Origin: Gordionus sp. m RMFG-2023
Taxonomy: Eukaryota; Nematomorpha; Gordioida; Chordodea; Parachordodidae
DNA length: 64,000 nucleotides
NCBI RefSeq assembly: GCF_954871325.1
Contig: NC_088777.1
Span: forward strand, 6,053,366-6,117,365
Reading direction: 5' to 3'
Under the pieces are notes generated by a model, which saw nothing but the letters and a program-made list of their open reading frames with translations, had not been told where the DNA came from and did not search any database. Shown piece after piece: positions 45,359 to 59,300 of the stretch; the first letter of the stretch is position 1, and each line of letters opens with the position of its first letter. Made by a program: the position numbers and the translations under genes.

Positions 45359-46264
45359 GAAATGTTGGTTATATTATTTCTACAATTAATCAATGTATAA
45401 AAATATAATATAATAAATTAATCAAAACTTAGCTTTCACTCTACTCAAACAGAAGCATTACACTTCATTTGAAAAAAATAACAAAGAAAAGAACGAGGTA
45501 ATGATGTGTAACGTCAAGCGACGTTATTGATATATTCTGCATTAAAATATAGTAAACGACATGACAAAGACAATTTTTAAGGAATGTGATATTCAAATCG
45601 AGATATCAATAAAAATAAATAAATGATAAGAGAAAATAATGTGAACATAATAATAATTTTTTTCTAATCGGCCTCTATTTTGATATTTTCCTCTGATCGG
45701 CCTCAAAAATCGACATTTTCTCGCGACCTCGTGGGCAAAATACCCACCGGCTCTTATTGTGAGTCCGCCCCTGTACTTAGATATAAGATATTAGTTAAAT
45801 TTTCCAAAAATATGATATGAATATGAATCTAATATTACAAAGGAGTCTTAAGCACGTAGTTTGACAAACTTTAGCAACTTATTCTGAAGCTTAAGCCAAT
45901 ATGACCTTTAACATATATATTTTTTCTCTTTAATTACTCAAAATTAAAACTACTTAAATAAATTTTTACTGAATTTCCATAGGATAAATTTCCTAAGCAA
46001 AAATTTTAATTTTCTTATTTATTTGCATACGCATAATTTTTTGAGGTTTAAAATTATTCAATGTACTAGTTGTATTTTTGTTATGTATAAAGGGGAAGAA
46101 GGGGTGGAGGTAAGTTTTTTTAAAAAAAAGATTTTTATCAAAAAGTAAAGTTCCAACTAAAATAATTTTAATTAAAATAAGTATTAAATATACATAAATA
46201 ATGCTTAGTTGCACAAATATTATAAATATTGTTTATTAGCTTGAATAACAAAAGGTTAAATAAA

Positions 46265-46441
46265 ACAATGTATATGTAGTTCATGATAATATCTATAAAA
46301 TTTAATTAAGGGTCAATTAAATAAAATTATTGTTTTTGCTGAATTTTATTAAATAATACATTGTATAGGTAGTTCATGATAATATCTATAAAATTTGGTT
46401 TGGGGTCACTTAAATAAAATTATTGTTTTTGCTGAATTTTA
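46265..46441. repeat. 93-bp tandem duplication
   Basis: Two copies (46265-46348 and 46358-46441) share TAGTTCATGATAATATCTAT, AAATAAAATTATTGTTTTTG and CTGAATTTTA, at a 93-bp offset with few differences. Non-coding. Confidence 0.85.
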
Positions 46442-46573
46442 ATGTAAAGAGTTCATATTTAATAAGTAAATATTACATATAACAATATCTATCTATCTTT
46501 TAAGGGAAATTTTTTTTTTATCATTTTTAAATTTTATTAAAATTAAATTGAAATTATTTCATTTTCCCTCGAG

Positions 46574-46634
46574 ATGTTTTTCGATCATATATTGTTACTC
46601 ACAGTTTGGATAGCTTTTATAGAATTATCGCAAG
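46574..46634 (+). CDS. Candidate first exon encoding a signal peptide
   Basis: CCTCGAGATG opens a frame reading M-F-F-D-H-I-L-L-L-T-V-W-I-A-F-I-E-L-S-Q, then donor CAAG|GTAATT, leaving phase 1. A hydrophobic run of about 13 residues bounded by polar ones is the form of a secretion signal. The region is richer in G+C than its flanks. Leaving in phase 1 fits the candidate exon at 47146 and, in general, the phase-1 exons at 17208 and 53542. There is no paralogous copy to confirm it. Confidence 0.4.
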
Positions 46635-47145
46635 GTAATTTTTTTAACATTTAATATTTCTTAAATATTGGTATAAACTTTCAAATCACATGCAATGGTA
46701 TTAAATTAAGAAATTTTATCAGGAATATATAATTTATGTTTTCTTCGAAAAAAACCAAAAAAAATAATGATTTATAAGGTTAATTTATAATATTCTTACT
46801 TCCTTACTAATTGTTATTAATCTACCTTTTGCACATTACCAAACATCCATCAATAAAATTTTATAAGAGTAACCATAAATGAATATCACTATCTTTAATT
46901 CATAAATAATTATTTGATGCTCCCATAATATGATAAAAAAATTAATTTTATACTTATAATTAGAGCGATTTGATTTTTTAAAAATATTATATAATGTTGT
47001 ATAAATATTATGCGATGATTTTTTTCTAATTTTGCCATATAATGGCTGGAATTAGAGATAATTAAATAATTTAGACATTAAACCTAGTCAAACATATTTT
47101 ACAGATTTGATTATAATATTGGGTAAAATATGAGAATTTTTGCAG

Positions 47146-47236
47146 AATGTGGTACAAAATTATTTTTTACATTTGGAGGAATATTATCACGATGCCATTA
47201 TTACAATATATTTCTCTTTATTAATAGAAGCTACTG
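47146..47236 (+). CDS. Candidate second exon of the 46574 gene
   Basis: The acceptor AATTTTTGCAG and donor TACTG|GTAAGA are both canonical. Joined in phase 1 to the signal-peptide exon, the frame is open for all 91 nt: E-C-G-T-K-L-F-F-T-F-G-G-I-L-S-R-C-H-Y-Y and on to N-R-S-Y, leaving phase 2. It has two cysteines and a T-x-G-G core recalling 17208-17288. Another frame is also open here, so the reading rests on the phase match. No later exon was found before the hAT remnant at 47430. Confidence 0.35.
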
Positions 47237-47429
47237 GTAAGAATAAATTGTTTTATGTTAATTTTATATATAAATAAATATTTTTAATTTAATCTTGATT
47301 TTTTAAAAATATTTAACGAAGTAATAAACTAACAACTCAAATATATTTATTAGATATTTTAATTAAATTTCTCAGAAATATAATTTATGGCATAATATTA
47401 TAATTTTTAAATATTACAATTATAAATTA

Positions 47430-48740
47430 TGCGGCCGGGGTACACGAGCAAGGCCATATTTAAATTTTTTTGAATACCCTTGACGCCCCGAGCCTATAAT
47501 TTTTTTTTTCAAAATACCCATGCCAGGCTTAATATTTGAAAAACAAATATTTTAAATCCCCAATATTAACTATAAAAATAAAAAATATATAATATATTTT
47601 TTTAAAATCCAGGCCGGACCGGGGAAATGTAAAACCAGAGCCGCGCTGGATTAAGAAAATATATAGGCCAGGCCGTATGATACCTCTGCAGGTCTCTGAT
47701 ATTCTGAAATTACTTTCTATTTGTTATCTAAATTTAAAATAAATAATAAAAAAACGAGCTAGAGCATATTAACAATACCTATAGTTAAAAAAATATGATT
47801 TCTTCTAACAATGTGTTTAATCTTTTCACAGAGATGCAGAGTTATTACCCTAAAATCTAAGACTTCGACCGTCATTGGTTAAAAATAGACCTATCAAAAA
47901 TAATTAATCGATTTGTTAGCGATGCGAAATTTACGAATATGAATTATTAGATTTTAATATAATAATAATAATAAAATTTTTGACGAATATTAAATTCTTA
48001 CTAATTATTCCTAAATTTTTATAAATATATAAATTTATTAATTTTTATTTCTGAAGCTTCAAAAAAAATTATTTTTCCAATAATTCAAGCTAGGGCTTAT
48101 TAATTTTATGCTCTTATATATATCACTATCACATATGTTAACGAATTTATCAAATAGTTTTAACATAATTTAAATGATCTAAAAAATAACTCAAAAATAT
48201 TATAATTTAACTGTATTCCATGAAAGGTATAAAAACGTCGTCAAAAAGCCAAAGTTTATTATATTGTTCAATAATAATTATAAAAGATGATATAACATTT
48301 TTCAAAAATAATTATATTTTATGTAAACATTGATTAATTTATTATTTAATAACCATAAATAATATATCTTTATTAACGTAGTTGGAGAATGTAACTATTA
48401 CTCTATTAGTTTATTTCAGTCTCTACTATCTGATTCAGAAAATTTTTTAATTAAAGAGATAGAGATAAAAATAAATTAAATTACTAAATGGCAAATCATT
48501 ATTAAATTCAGTAGATCAATCATAGTTTATCTTTGCTGCTAGTTGCAATATTAAATTATTTTCCTATAGCTAACAACTTTGTAGAAATTAACAAAAACCA
48601 AATTTAAATTTGGTTCAGTCATTAATTTGGTGGAAAATTTATATAAACAGGTAAATAAAATAAGAATCAATGTAATGAATAATTTCATAATATTTATCTA
48701 GAAGTTGAATCAAAAGCTAAATCTTATAATATAAAATAAA
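47430..48740 (+). mobile_element. Second copy of the GGCCGGG-type hAT family, decayed
   Basis: G+C-rich subterminal sequence lies at 47430-47700 (GCGGCCGGGGTACACG, CCAGGCCGGACCGGGG, GGCCAGGCCGTATG). Sequence at 48480-48560 matches 40965-41050 (ATTACTAAATGGCAAA, GTTTATCTTTGCTGCTA). The boundaries are not resolved, and no transposase motif beyond the shared part can be read. Confidence 0.45.
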
Positions 48741-49319
48741 ATAAACCTGAAAACTTATTTGGAAATACTACTTATGAATCTCGGCTAAATGGGTTAGCTA
48801 TAGTATTTAATAAATCTTTTGTATAATATTGTATTTGATAAAAAGTTATAAAAACTTGTTTTTTAAATATTTTCCAGTCAATATTTTATACACATTACAA
48901 TTAGTATTTTCAAGAAAATTTTTATATTGTATGAGAATTTAAGCTGGGGCTAGTTTTTAAAGCAAGTTTTATAATAAAATAATACTAAACTTTATTTAAA
49001 TTTTACATTTCAAAAAAAATATTAAATATAATACCTAAATAAAAAATCTAGACATGCGCGCCGCCTGTAGTTTTTGACGATGCTTACGCCGCCGCCAAAA
49101 AATTATCCGCGCTCAACATGCCGCCGCCGATGTAAAAAATTGGCGGCGTAGCGGTGTGAAACATATTTTTTATTATTAAAAATAATATTTATTTTATATA
49201 TTATTTATGAATTGTTATTAGGAGACAAATAATATTAAATATATTTTGAGTTATTAAAAAAGGCGATTTTATTTTTTAAATTAATAAATATTATTTGCTA
49301 TACATTTATATGTTACTCA
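48741..49319. other. Spacer with a G+C island at 49055-49165
   Basis: The only G+C-rich patch here contains repeated GCCGCCG/CGGCGGC motifs in both directions (GACATGCGCGCCGCCTGTAG, ACGCCGCCGCC, CATGCCGCCGCCGATG, TTGGCGGCGTAGCGGTGTG). It probably marks the end of another DNA transposon, but no matching second end was found. Confidence 0.4.
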
Positions 49320-51920
49320 CCTATCACTTTAAAATCATCTATTAAATTACAACATTTCTATTCCCGATCAAATTCTACATCTCTAGGAATATCTTCATTA
49401 TCTCAAAATCTTTATGATTTTAAATTTCATTCCCAATGAGCTGTGGTAATTTTATTTCTATGCTGTAGTCAGTATATATTACCCATGCCAACGTAAACAT
49501 TTATTATCACATTTTCAAATCTGCCCTTAATCAGCATTGTGGTATTTATCCGATATCATACTAATCTTCTTTAGTATCTTTGATAATACTGTCATAAAAT
49601 TTATTTATACATCCGCCTGTAATTCCCTTATCTTCTTACTTAGCCCTAAGCATAATATGGCTCCTTTAAGTTATTCATTCCTCATCATTTACTATATGTT
49701 TGTAATCTCTTATCTCTTTCACCTTTCGTAAATTTTATAATTCCATCACTCCCTATATGTTAGTATTATTTTCTTCGATAATTATTTTTGCCGATTCTCT
49801 CATTTAATTATTACCTTAGTTCAAAATAAAATTGCTACTCTACCATTTCATTTTCTCAATTTATTTTCAAGCTTACTAGGCCAAGGTCTTTACTTATCCA
49901 TAATTGGACAACAATAGACTATTATTTCACAATTTATAAAGTCGCCTAGTTCATTTCCATCAACCACCTAATTTCCATTTGGTGATCAACTTTTTCATCT
50001 AGATATTTCCGATTTTTAGGTCAAATGCTAAAATATTTAGATAATCCTATAATCATAAAATCTAGATAGTACATTATTATATGGATACATTAAATGATGT
50101 TCTAAATAATATAAACTCAGACTTAATTAAATTAATTAACGATTGTTGATGTAGATCTTTAAGGAATATTAAAATAGAAAAATAATTTAGAGATACATTC
50201 CTTAGGATTATATTACTTAGCATTTTATGCCTTCTCTTTCCTATTTTCTGTTTTTTCTAGAAATATATTTTTATAGATTTTTATCCATTTGTTCTAAATT
50301 ATAATTATTTTTCGCTTTTATCATTTTTTTCTTAGAAAAAAATAATAATATGCCTTTTTTTATAATATATCATATTAATGATATTTATTCAAGAAAAGAA
50401 ATAATTGAAGGAAAATTCATCAGCTTTTTTTTACATGGTTACACAAGATATCTTTCTGAATTTACTCATAATTATGCCTCCTATTTTTATTAGAGAAAAA
50501 ATATTAACTTTTGACCATTAAAAATATTCAATAGAAGCCTCGCATTTTAACTGAATTCTCATGAATATATTTATAGAAGTGAATCATAACTTGAATATGA
50601 AAACTTCAATATGGAAAATGAATAAATAAAAATTTGAAGTAAGTTATTTAGTAAATAGTTTGGACGATTTATTATGGCAATTTAGAATATAACAAATTGA
50701 AACATCTTATTAAGCATCTTTTGGTAAAATACGACTTTTAGCATTGTTATTAAGAAATCTGAAAATTAAAATGAACAATATGAAAATAATATATTATTTA
50801 TTTTAATTGAATTGATTATCTTATAATGGAGAAAAGTTAAATAGTTATTAAGATATATCAGTGGATATGAAAATCATATTTTAGATTGATTGATTAGATC
50901 ACAAATAATTTTTTTAACACATTTAAATTTTATAACAATATTTTCATATATTATCTTAACCCAAGTTATAATAAATATCTATTTAATAATCCATTAAATA
51001 AATGATTATCTCCAGCATAATTGACAAAAAATATAAATATATTGAAAAGTTTTTTTTATAAAAAACCAATATTTTTACGTGATATATCAAATTTATTGTA
51101 AATTTTTTATTTGATTGTTCTATAAATTATCTTTCATTGTAATTATCTAAACTTATTAGTATGAAATTGTTTATAACTAAATTTATATCACTCATTAATT
51201 TTTGAATAGCAATTTTAATATGTTAATAGTGGGATCTATCGAATATGGATAGTCTGATAATTCTTTCAACTGATAAATTAAATATAATTTCCTTAAATTA
51301 AACTATATCTTTAGTATTTTTTTATTTGAAGTAGAATAGGCATATCTAAAATATTATTATGGGGAGAGAGCACTATTAGGTGAATTTCGCATAAGGTTTT
51401 TGTAGGATCTTTAAATCCAATCATTGTAGTCCTTTGGTTGAGTTATAATTTTATAAAATAATTTTGATTGCCTTACTTATTTTTCTATAAAATTAATTTT
51501 TTTCTAAATTTTTCTTATTTTAAAATTATTTAGGAAATTATATTTAAAAGATACGGCAAATTTCCCAAGGGGGAGATAAATTTCCACTTTCCCATCTCTT
51601 AGTACAGATGCATTATAGTTTTAAAGATCATTTTAATAAAAAAGATATTTCTTTATATTAATTGAAAATAAAAACCCTTATAATAACTGAATAAAATGGA
51701 AGTCAAAATATAACCTAAACCAGAGGAAAATTTCTCAATATCTTTATTAGTCCTAAATTTTTATTACAGTAAAGTCTATAACTAGACCTCCATTTATATC
51801 ATTATGTTTTGATTAATCGATCAAATTGTTTAAACTAATTTGTTTAACTTTTTAACTAATATTTTTTTGAATAAAAATATTTAAAATTATTCATGCTCTT
51901 ACATTCATCTTATATTTTTT
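49320..51920. other. A+T-rich stretch, no gene recognised
   Basis: 49330-50020 has an unusual pyrimidine bias on the plus strand, with faint Lys/Arg-rich coding character on the minus strand, but no family motif. 50020-51920 has only short chance frames. I cannot support any feature. Confidence 0.35.
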
Positions 51921-51924
51921 GTAG

Positions 51925-52975
51925 CCATCAGCAGGGGAGTAGGTGAAGGGGGGTCGGAATCTCGCAAAAAAATTTAAAACCTTATATTTTTTCTCCAATT
52001 TTTAGCCTCCAGAAATGACCTATATAAATATTTCCGGTCCCCAAATTTAAAAAAAAATAATTTTTATTTAATTAACCATTTAATTTAAAAACAAAATAAA
52101 ACACTTAAAACATACAACTTCTAAAGGTCTCTAATTTTAATATGGTTCGAAAAGAAGGATACAGAAATATCAAAATCTTGGTGTCAAGTTGAGTGTAATC
52201 AATATTATTGGAAATCTTATTTGGTTTATATTTTCGATCTGGTTTTACCATAATAACTAATGCTGCAGATGAAAATTAAATTATACAGGAAATTTAGTGC
52301 AATGTTCCTTCATCTTCCAAAAATGTAAAATTTTTTAAAAAGAAATCAATAACAAAATATGCCCAATGCACATCACTTTAAATTCAAAGAAGTCATATCT
52401 ACGGCAGATGGTTTTGGAAAAAGATTATAACAAAAGTGAGATGAAATTTTTATTTCTTAAAGCTGATAAGCAAAAGATAAAACAAGCTGTAAATATTTGA
52501 TTATTCGGTATATTTTTTGTGGAAAAATTAAAGATATTTTAATATGAATGCTTGATTTGGAAATTCTGCCGAAAACATTACAATTTACATTATAAAACAA
52601 CTTAATCATTTAAGGATTAATTTATTTTATAATAAACTAAACTAGTCCTATAATGATGCAAATGTCATGTTTTATCGAAATGCAGAAGCGCAAACTTTAC
52701 TCTAGAAAAATTAATAAAAAGGTATATATTTTTTACAAATTGTATCCCTTTGTCAATAATTTGTTTAAAAATATTTCTGTAATATTTAATTTCAATTTAG
52801 CAAACAAATTGTACGATTTCTTTAAGGCGTTTTAATGAATTCTGTAAAGCGATGAATTAATATTTGGAAACATATTCTATATTTAACAAAATTTTGAGGG
52901 TATTGGTAAATATTATTTTATTTTTCTAATATATTTTCTTATTAGGAAATCTTCCGACCCCCCTTGATCCAAATA
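51925..52975. mobile_element. Possible DNA transposon with GGGGGGTCGGAA ends
   Basis: AGGTGAAGGGGGGTCGGAAT near 51945 is mirrored by ATCAAGGGGGGTCGGAAGAT on the minus strand near 52955. The left side is preceded by CAGCAGGGGAGT, a hAT-like terminus. The right end also exists in segment D (about 62795-62815, there a longer C tract), so it predates the C/D duplication. No transposase; the frame at 52653-52835 is chance. Confidence 0.45.
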
Positions 52976-53349
52976 ATTCTATTGTAGAATGGCTCTTTTG
53001 CGTCCTTATTACCTTCATATTGAAACAATGAAAATCGTAAAAGGATTTATACCAGCTGAAATATAATTTTAAAAATATTATTAATAATATACATGAATGA
53101 ACCTATAAATTATAAAAATACTATTCAGTAGCCATTATCATTTGGGTGTCAGCTGCTTCTTGTGAGACCTCATTTATACTCAAGGTAGTTTTATCGAGCA
53201 TCAGAGTATCAATTAAAGATAAAGAAAAGTAAATTAAATTCCAATGGCTCATGTGAAAAGACCTAAAAATTTAGAATTTTATTGTTTTATTGTTTTATTA
53301 AAATTTAATAATAAAAATCTTCTATTAGAGGTATACATAATTTTTTACA

Positions 53350-53485
53350 TTTAAAAATTTCCAATATAAATAACATAATAATATTACACCCCAATCCTAA
53401 ATAAACACCCTCCTCCCCCACCTCCTACCTAAAAATTTCTAGCTACGCCTGGTTAATGGAACAAAAAAATATTCAATTTAAGCTA
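53350..53485. mobile_element. About 130-bp insertion specific to segment C
   Basis: Segment C carries about 130 bp between ATACATAATTTTTTAC and TAATTTTATTTATAAT that segment D lacks. The extra piece includes ACCCTCCTCCCCCACCTCC and CTAGCTACGCCTGG, which read in reverse (CCAGGCGTAGCTAG) as a hAT-like end. It is probably a transposon remnant inserted in C after duplication, or lost from D. Confidence 0.45.
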
Positions 53486-53541
53486 ATTTTATTTATAATA
53501 TACCTCAATTGTAAAAAATATTACTTAAAATTTTATTACAG

Positions 53542-53598
53542 TTAACAATACAACTATAACCTCTGCTGACACCACAACCGGAGAACCTAATCATTCAG
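53542..53598 (+). CDS. Candidate phase-1 exon, copy C
   Basis: The acceptor TTTTATTACAG and donor TTCAG|GTATAT enclose 57 nt open in phase 1-1: N-N-T-T-I-T-S-A-D-T-T-T-G-E-P-N-H-S. The copy in segment D (63290-63346) has the same length, splice sites and frame, although about one in five bases differs. The Thr/Asn-rich peptide has N-x-T/S glycosylation-like sites, as in a mucin-like linker of a secreted or surface protein. Neighbouring exons were not identified. Repeated preservation of splice sites and frame supports a real exon. Confidence 0.5.
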
Positions 53599-53864
53599 GT
53601 ATATCAATAAATGCATTAATATATAATCGATCTTATATATTTTATAATCATAATTCATCTTTCGACATTTAGAAGCGAGTCATGAGTTGTAAATTATAAC
53701 AGAGCTACGCCTGGACTCTCCCATTCTAACTGAATTAAAAAAATTGTGAATTAATCTATGAGAAAAAACGTTCCTAAATTTTTGAGACAAGCATACTTCA
53801 ACGACTCCAATACATAAATAGAATTGAATCTAATTATGAGACCCTATTTTAAAATGTAAATCTA

Positions 53865-54912
<1,048 letters not shown>

Positions 54913-54914
54913 CA

Positions 54915-56299
54915 CCAAATTACGTATAGTAGCAAAGTTATTATCTGATATATAATTGTTTAAAAGTGTGGGTGATCAAGGAATTACTTTGCCTTAAGTA
55001 ATTTTGTTTTATTATTCCCGATTTCTTTGTATTATATATTTTTTTTAAATAAATTTCACATCCTTTCGTTTACTTTAAAAAAATTTTCCCACCGATCTGG
55101 GGTATTTTATGTTTGTATGGTCATCTTTCTCTTTTATTTTTAATCTTGTCTTCCATATCTCATTGTTTTTTTTAAACTTAAATTTTCTGAAAATGTACAA
55201 TCCTGAGTAGACGATAAGAGATAGCAATGAAAACGAATAACCAATCAAAATAGGAAAAACTTAGGGCCCGCTTCTATTTATCTAATAAAAATATAATCCT
55301 CTTCCAACATATAATATATGCATATTATTGTATTTTTAGATAAAATATTAAACAATAAAAGTATACAGCGTAATTATTTTGTAATTTTTTTGCAAAAAAA
55401 AATTAATCCAAGTACAGAACTAACAGAACCATTAAGAATGCTCTTTATAATTTTCATTTTATGTTTTTTAGGTCATATACTTATATAAATCTTGACAGAG
55501 ATTTATTCTAAAGCCGTTTTCCCTATTATTTTAGAAGCTTTAATATCTTTTTATTATAATTAAGAAAAAATTTAGGCGCTTCTAATTTAGCTTAGCTACT
55601 ATTTTTATGATGAAACTATATTTATATAAAATATAACTTTATTGAGGGGTATAATTATATTTAAAATCCTGAGATAAGAGACAACTTTTATATAATGCAA
55701 TAATCATTCTAAAAAAATAAAGAATGAGAACGGGCTCTTCGTCCGTGTCCTATCCACTTGGGATGAACCTTTTTAGAGATCGACTTCTTGGAATACACTA
55801 AAAATGTTTTGCTCTTTAGAATATCTAACTTTAATTAATTAATAACCTTTATATTACCAGTTTTCTTTATTTATTTATTTTAAACAGATATAGTTATTCA
55901 ACAAATAAGTATATATTATATTTTTCTTACATAATTATAATCTAACATAATCAGACATCGTTTAACATGATTTTACACAGATTTTGTAGCATCTATTTAT
56001 TTTGTTTTTAATTAGCACTTCATAAATTAAAAAAAACTGTAAAAAAAATTTTCAATATGTGTAAAGTATTATATTTCTTAAATTTGAAACTTAGTAAAAA
56101 ATATAGATGTAAAATTTTATTCAATTTTCATGAAATGATTTTAATAAACCGTTTTTACAATTGAAACATCATTAAACACATCATATAATACATTTCACTT
56201 TAGTAATCAATTTAAATCTAAGGTTTATACACTGCTGTACTTTATTATGGTCACTGAGCTAATAAATTGTCTTCTTTATTTCTGAAAAAGAATGTATGT
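54915..56299. other. A+T-rich stretch with one candidate exon
   Basis: Apart from the minus-strand candidate exon at 55709-55797, no gene or repeat was recognised. The G+C-richer patch 55720-55800 is that exon. Confidence 0.4.
55709..55797 (-). CDS. Candidate terminal exon, strongly basic
   Basis: On the minus strand the acceptor CATTTTTAG is followed by 2 nt plus 28 codons and TAG. The frame reads Y-S-K-K-S-I-S-K-K-V-H-P-K-W-I-G-H-G-R-R and ends H-S-L-F-F. It is much richer in G+C than its flanks and very rich in Lys/Arg/His. Its length (89 nt), entry phase and a core K-S-I-S-K-K-V-H-P loosely match the plus-strand candidate at 18905-18993. Upstream exons would lie to the right, where the foldback element has inserted. 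Family unknown. Confidence 0.35.
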
Positions 56300-56307
56300 T
56301 CGTTGAG

Positions 56308-59300
56308 TAGTGTTGTTAATCGGCTTAGCCGAGTCGGCTCGAACAGAGCTCACGCAAATTTTGGGTCGTTTTTTTCGACTCCAACTCAAAGTTTTGGTCG
56401 TTTTTTACGACTTCGACCAGAGTTCAAGCCGAAAAAAACGACTTCGACCCAAAATATGGGTCGTTTTTTTCGACTCCGACCCAAGTCCAAGCCGAAAAAA
56501 ACGACCTCGACCCAAAATATGGGTCGTTTTTTACGACTCCGACTCAAAATTTGGGTCGTATTTTTCGACTAAAACTTGAAGTTTGGGTCGTATTTTTCGA
56601 CTCCAACTCAAAGTTTGGGTTGTTTTTCTGACTCAGACTCAAACATCGGGTCATTCAATCCGACCCAAAATATGGATCTTTTTTTTAAAGACGACTTAAA
56701 GTTAGGGTTGCTTTTTTTCACCCCTAACCCAATTATCTAGATCATTTTTTTCGACCAAAAGTCAAATAACATTTAGTATATATTAATATTATAGGCGGGA
56801 AAGTTACTTAAAGCTTCTTTAAATTATAATGCTCTGATTAACTATTCATCATAGTTATATTTTAAAATTTTTAAGTGATGTACCATAGAAAAGTGCCATT
56901 TGTCATGATAATTATTTTTGAACTTTTTTAAATGAAATAGATAAAAATATATATTGTAGACATGTTAAATCAAAATTTCAGTGATGATGTACCATAGATA
57001 AGTGGTAATTGTCATAATCGCTATTTTTGAACTTTTTTGAGTTTTTTTAAAGCAAATTGCTAAAAATATATATTCTAAACATGTTAAATTAAAAATTCAG
57101 TGAGGATGTATCATAGATAGGTGACAATTGTCATAATCGCTATTTTTGAACTTTTTTCAATTTTCTTAAAGGAAATAGCAAAAAATATATATTCTAACCA
57201 TGTTAAATTCAAAATTCAGTGAGGATGTATCATAGATATGTGACAATTGTCATAATCGCTATTTTTGAACTTTTTCAAATTTTTTTAAAGGAAACATCTT
57301 AAAATATATATTCTAAACATGTTAAATTTAAAATTCAGTGAGGATGTATCATATATAGGTGACAATTGTCATAATCGCTATTTTTGAACTTTTTCAAATT
57401 TTTTTAAAGGAAATATCTAAAAATATATATTCTAAACATGTTAAATTCAAAATTCAGTGAGGATGTATCATAGATAGGTGACAATTGTCATAATCGCTAT
57501 TTTTGAACTTTTTTAAATTTTTTTAAAGGAAATATCTAAAAATATATATTCTAAACATGTTAAATTAAAAATTCAGTGAGGATATATCATAGTTAGGTGA
57601 CAATTGTCATAATCGCTATTTTTGAACTTTTTTAAATTTTTTTAAAGGAAATATCTAAAAATATATATTCTAAACATGTTAAATTAAAAATTCAGTGAGG
57701 ATGTATCATAGATAGGTGACAATTGTCATAATCAATATTTTTGAACTTTTTTCAATTTTTTTAAAGCAAATAGCTAAAAATATATATTCTAAACATGTTA
57801 AATTAAAAATTCAGTCAGGATGTATCATATATAGGTGACAATTGTCATAATCGCTATTTTTGAACTTTTTCAAATTTTTTTAAAGGAAATATCTAAAAAT
57901 ATATATTCTAAACATGTTAAATTAAAAATTCAGTGAGGATGTATCATAGATAGATGACAATTGTCAAAATCGCTATTTTTGAACTTTTTGAAATTTTTTT
58001 AAAGGAAATAGCTAAAAATATATATTCTAAACATGTTAAATTAAAATTTCAGTGAGGAAGTTTCATAGATAGGTGACAATTGTCATAATCGCTATTTTTG
58101 AACTTTTTTAAAGGAAATATCTAAAAATATATATTCTAAACATGTTAAATTTAAAATTCAGTGAGGATGTATCATAGATAGGTGACAATTGTCATAATCG
58201 CTGAACTTTTTCAAATTTTTTTAAAGGAGATAGCTAAAAATATATATTCTAAACATGTTAAAGTCACCTATCTATGATACATCCTCACTGAATTTTTAAT
58301 TTAACATGTTTAGAATATATATTTTTAGATATTTCTTTTAAAAAAATTTGAAAAAGTTCAAAAATAGCGATTATGACAATTGTCATCTATATATGATACA
58401 TCCTCACTGAATTTTAAATTTAATATGTTTAGAATATATATTTTAAGATGTTTCCTTTAAAAAAATTTGAAAAAGTTCAAAAATAGCGATTATGACAATT
58501 GTCACATATCTATGATACATCCTCACTGAATTTTTAATTTAACATTTTTAGAATATATAATTTTTGCTATTTCCTTTAAAATAATTGAAAAAATTTCAAA
58601 AATAGCGATTATGACAATTGTCACTTTTCTATGGTACATCTTCACTGAAATTTTATTTTAACATCTTTACAATATATATTTTTAGCTATTTCCTTTAAAA
58701 AAATTTGAAAAAGTTCAAAAATAACGATTATGACAATTGTCACCTATCTATGATACATCCTCACTGAATTTTTAATTTAACATGTTTAGAATATATATTT
58801 TTAGATATTTCCTTTAAAAAAATTTGAAAAAGTTTAAAAATAGCGATAATGACAATTGTCACCTATCTATGATACATCCTCACTGAAATTTTAATTTAAC
58901 ATGTTTAGAATATATATTTTTAGCTATTTCCTTTAAAAAAATTTGAAAAAGTTCAAAAATAGCGATTATGACAATTGTCACCTATCTATGATACATCCTC
59001 ACTGAATTTTTAATTTAACATGTTTAGAATATATATTTTTAGATATTTCCTTTAAAAAAATTTGAAAAAGTTCAAAAATAGCGATTATGACAATTGTCAC
59101 CTATATATGATACATCCTCACTGAATTTTAAATTTAACATGTTTAGAATATATATTTTAAGATGTTTCCTTTAAAAAATTTGAAAAAGTTCAAAAATAGC
59201 GATTATGACAATTGTCACATATCTATGATACATCCTCACTGAATTTTGAATTTAACATGGTTAGAATATATATTTTTTGCTATTTCCTTTAAGAAAATTG

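Larger units (their letters stand above)
42399..45773 (-). mobile_element. hAT transposon with perfect 8-bp target duplication, carrying nested insertions
   Basis: The ends read CAGGGGCGGACTGGC (left) and CAGGGGCGGACTCAC (right, minus strand), identical over 12 bp. TACTTAGA flanks both sides (42391-42398 and 45774-45781). Transposase remnants lie on the minus strand at 44920-45358 and 42720-42870. A TA-flanked element (43258-44722) has inserted between them. A GCGAGTC..GGCC patch at 42480-42520 resembles the hairpin-like patch in the 29155 element. The enzyme is broken. Confidence 0.85.

Noticed and set aside
45220-45408. Plus-strand 62-codon frame
   Set aside because: It is the reverse side of the better-supported hAT transposase on the minus strand.
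49537-49731. 64-codon hydrophobic plus frame
   Set aside because: A product of local pyrimidine bias (Phe/Leu/Ser/Ile), not of a membrane protein with context.
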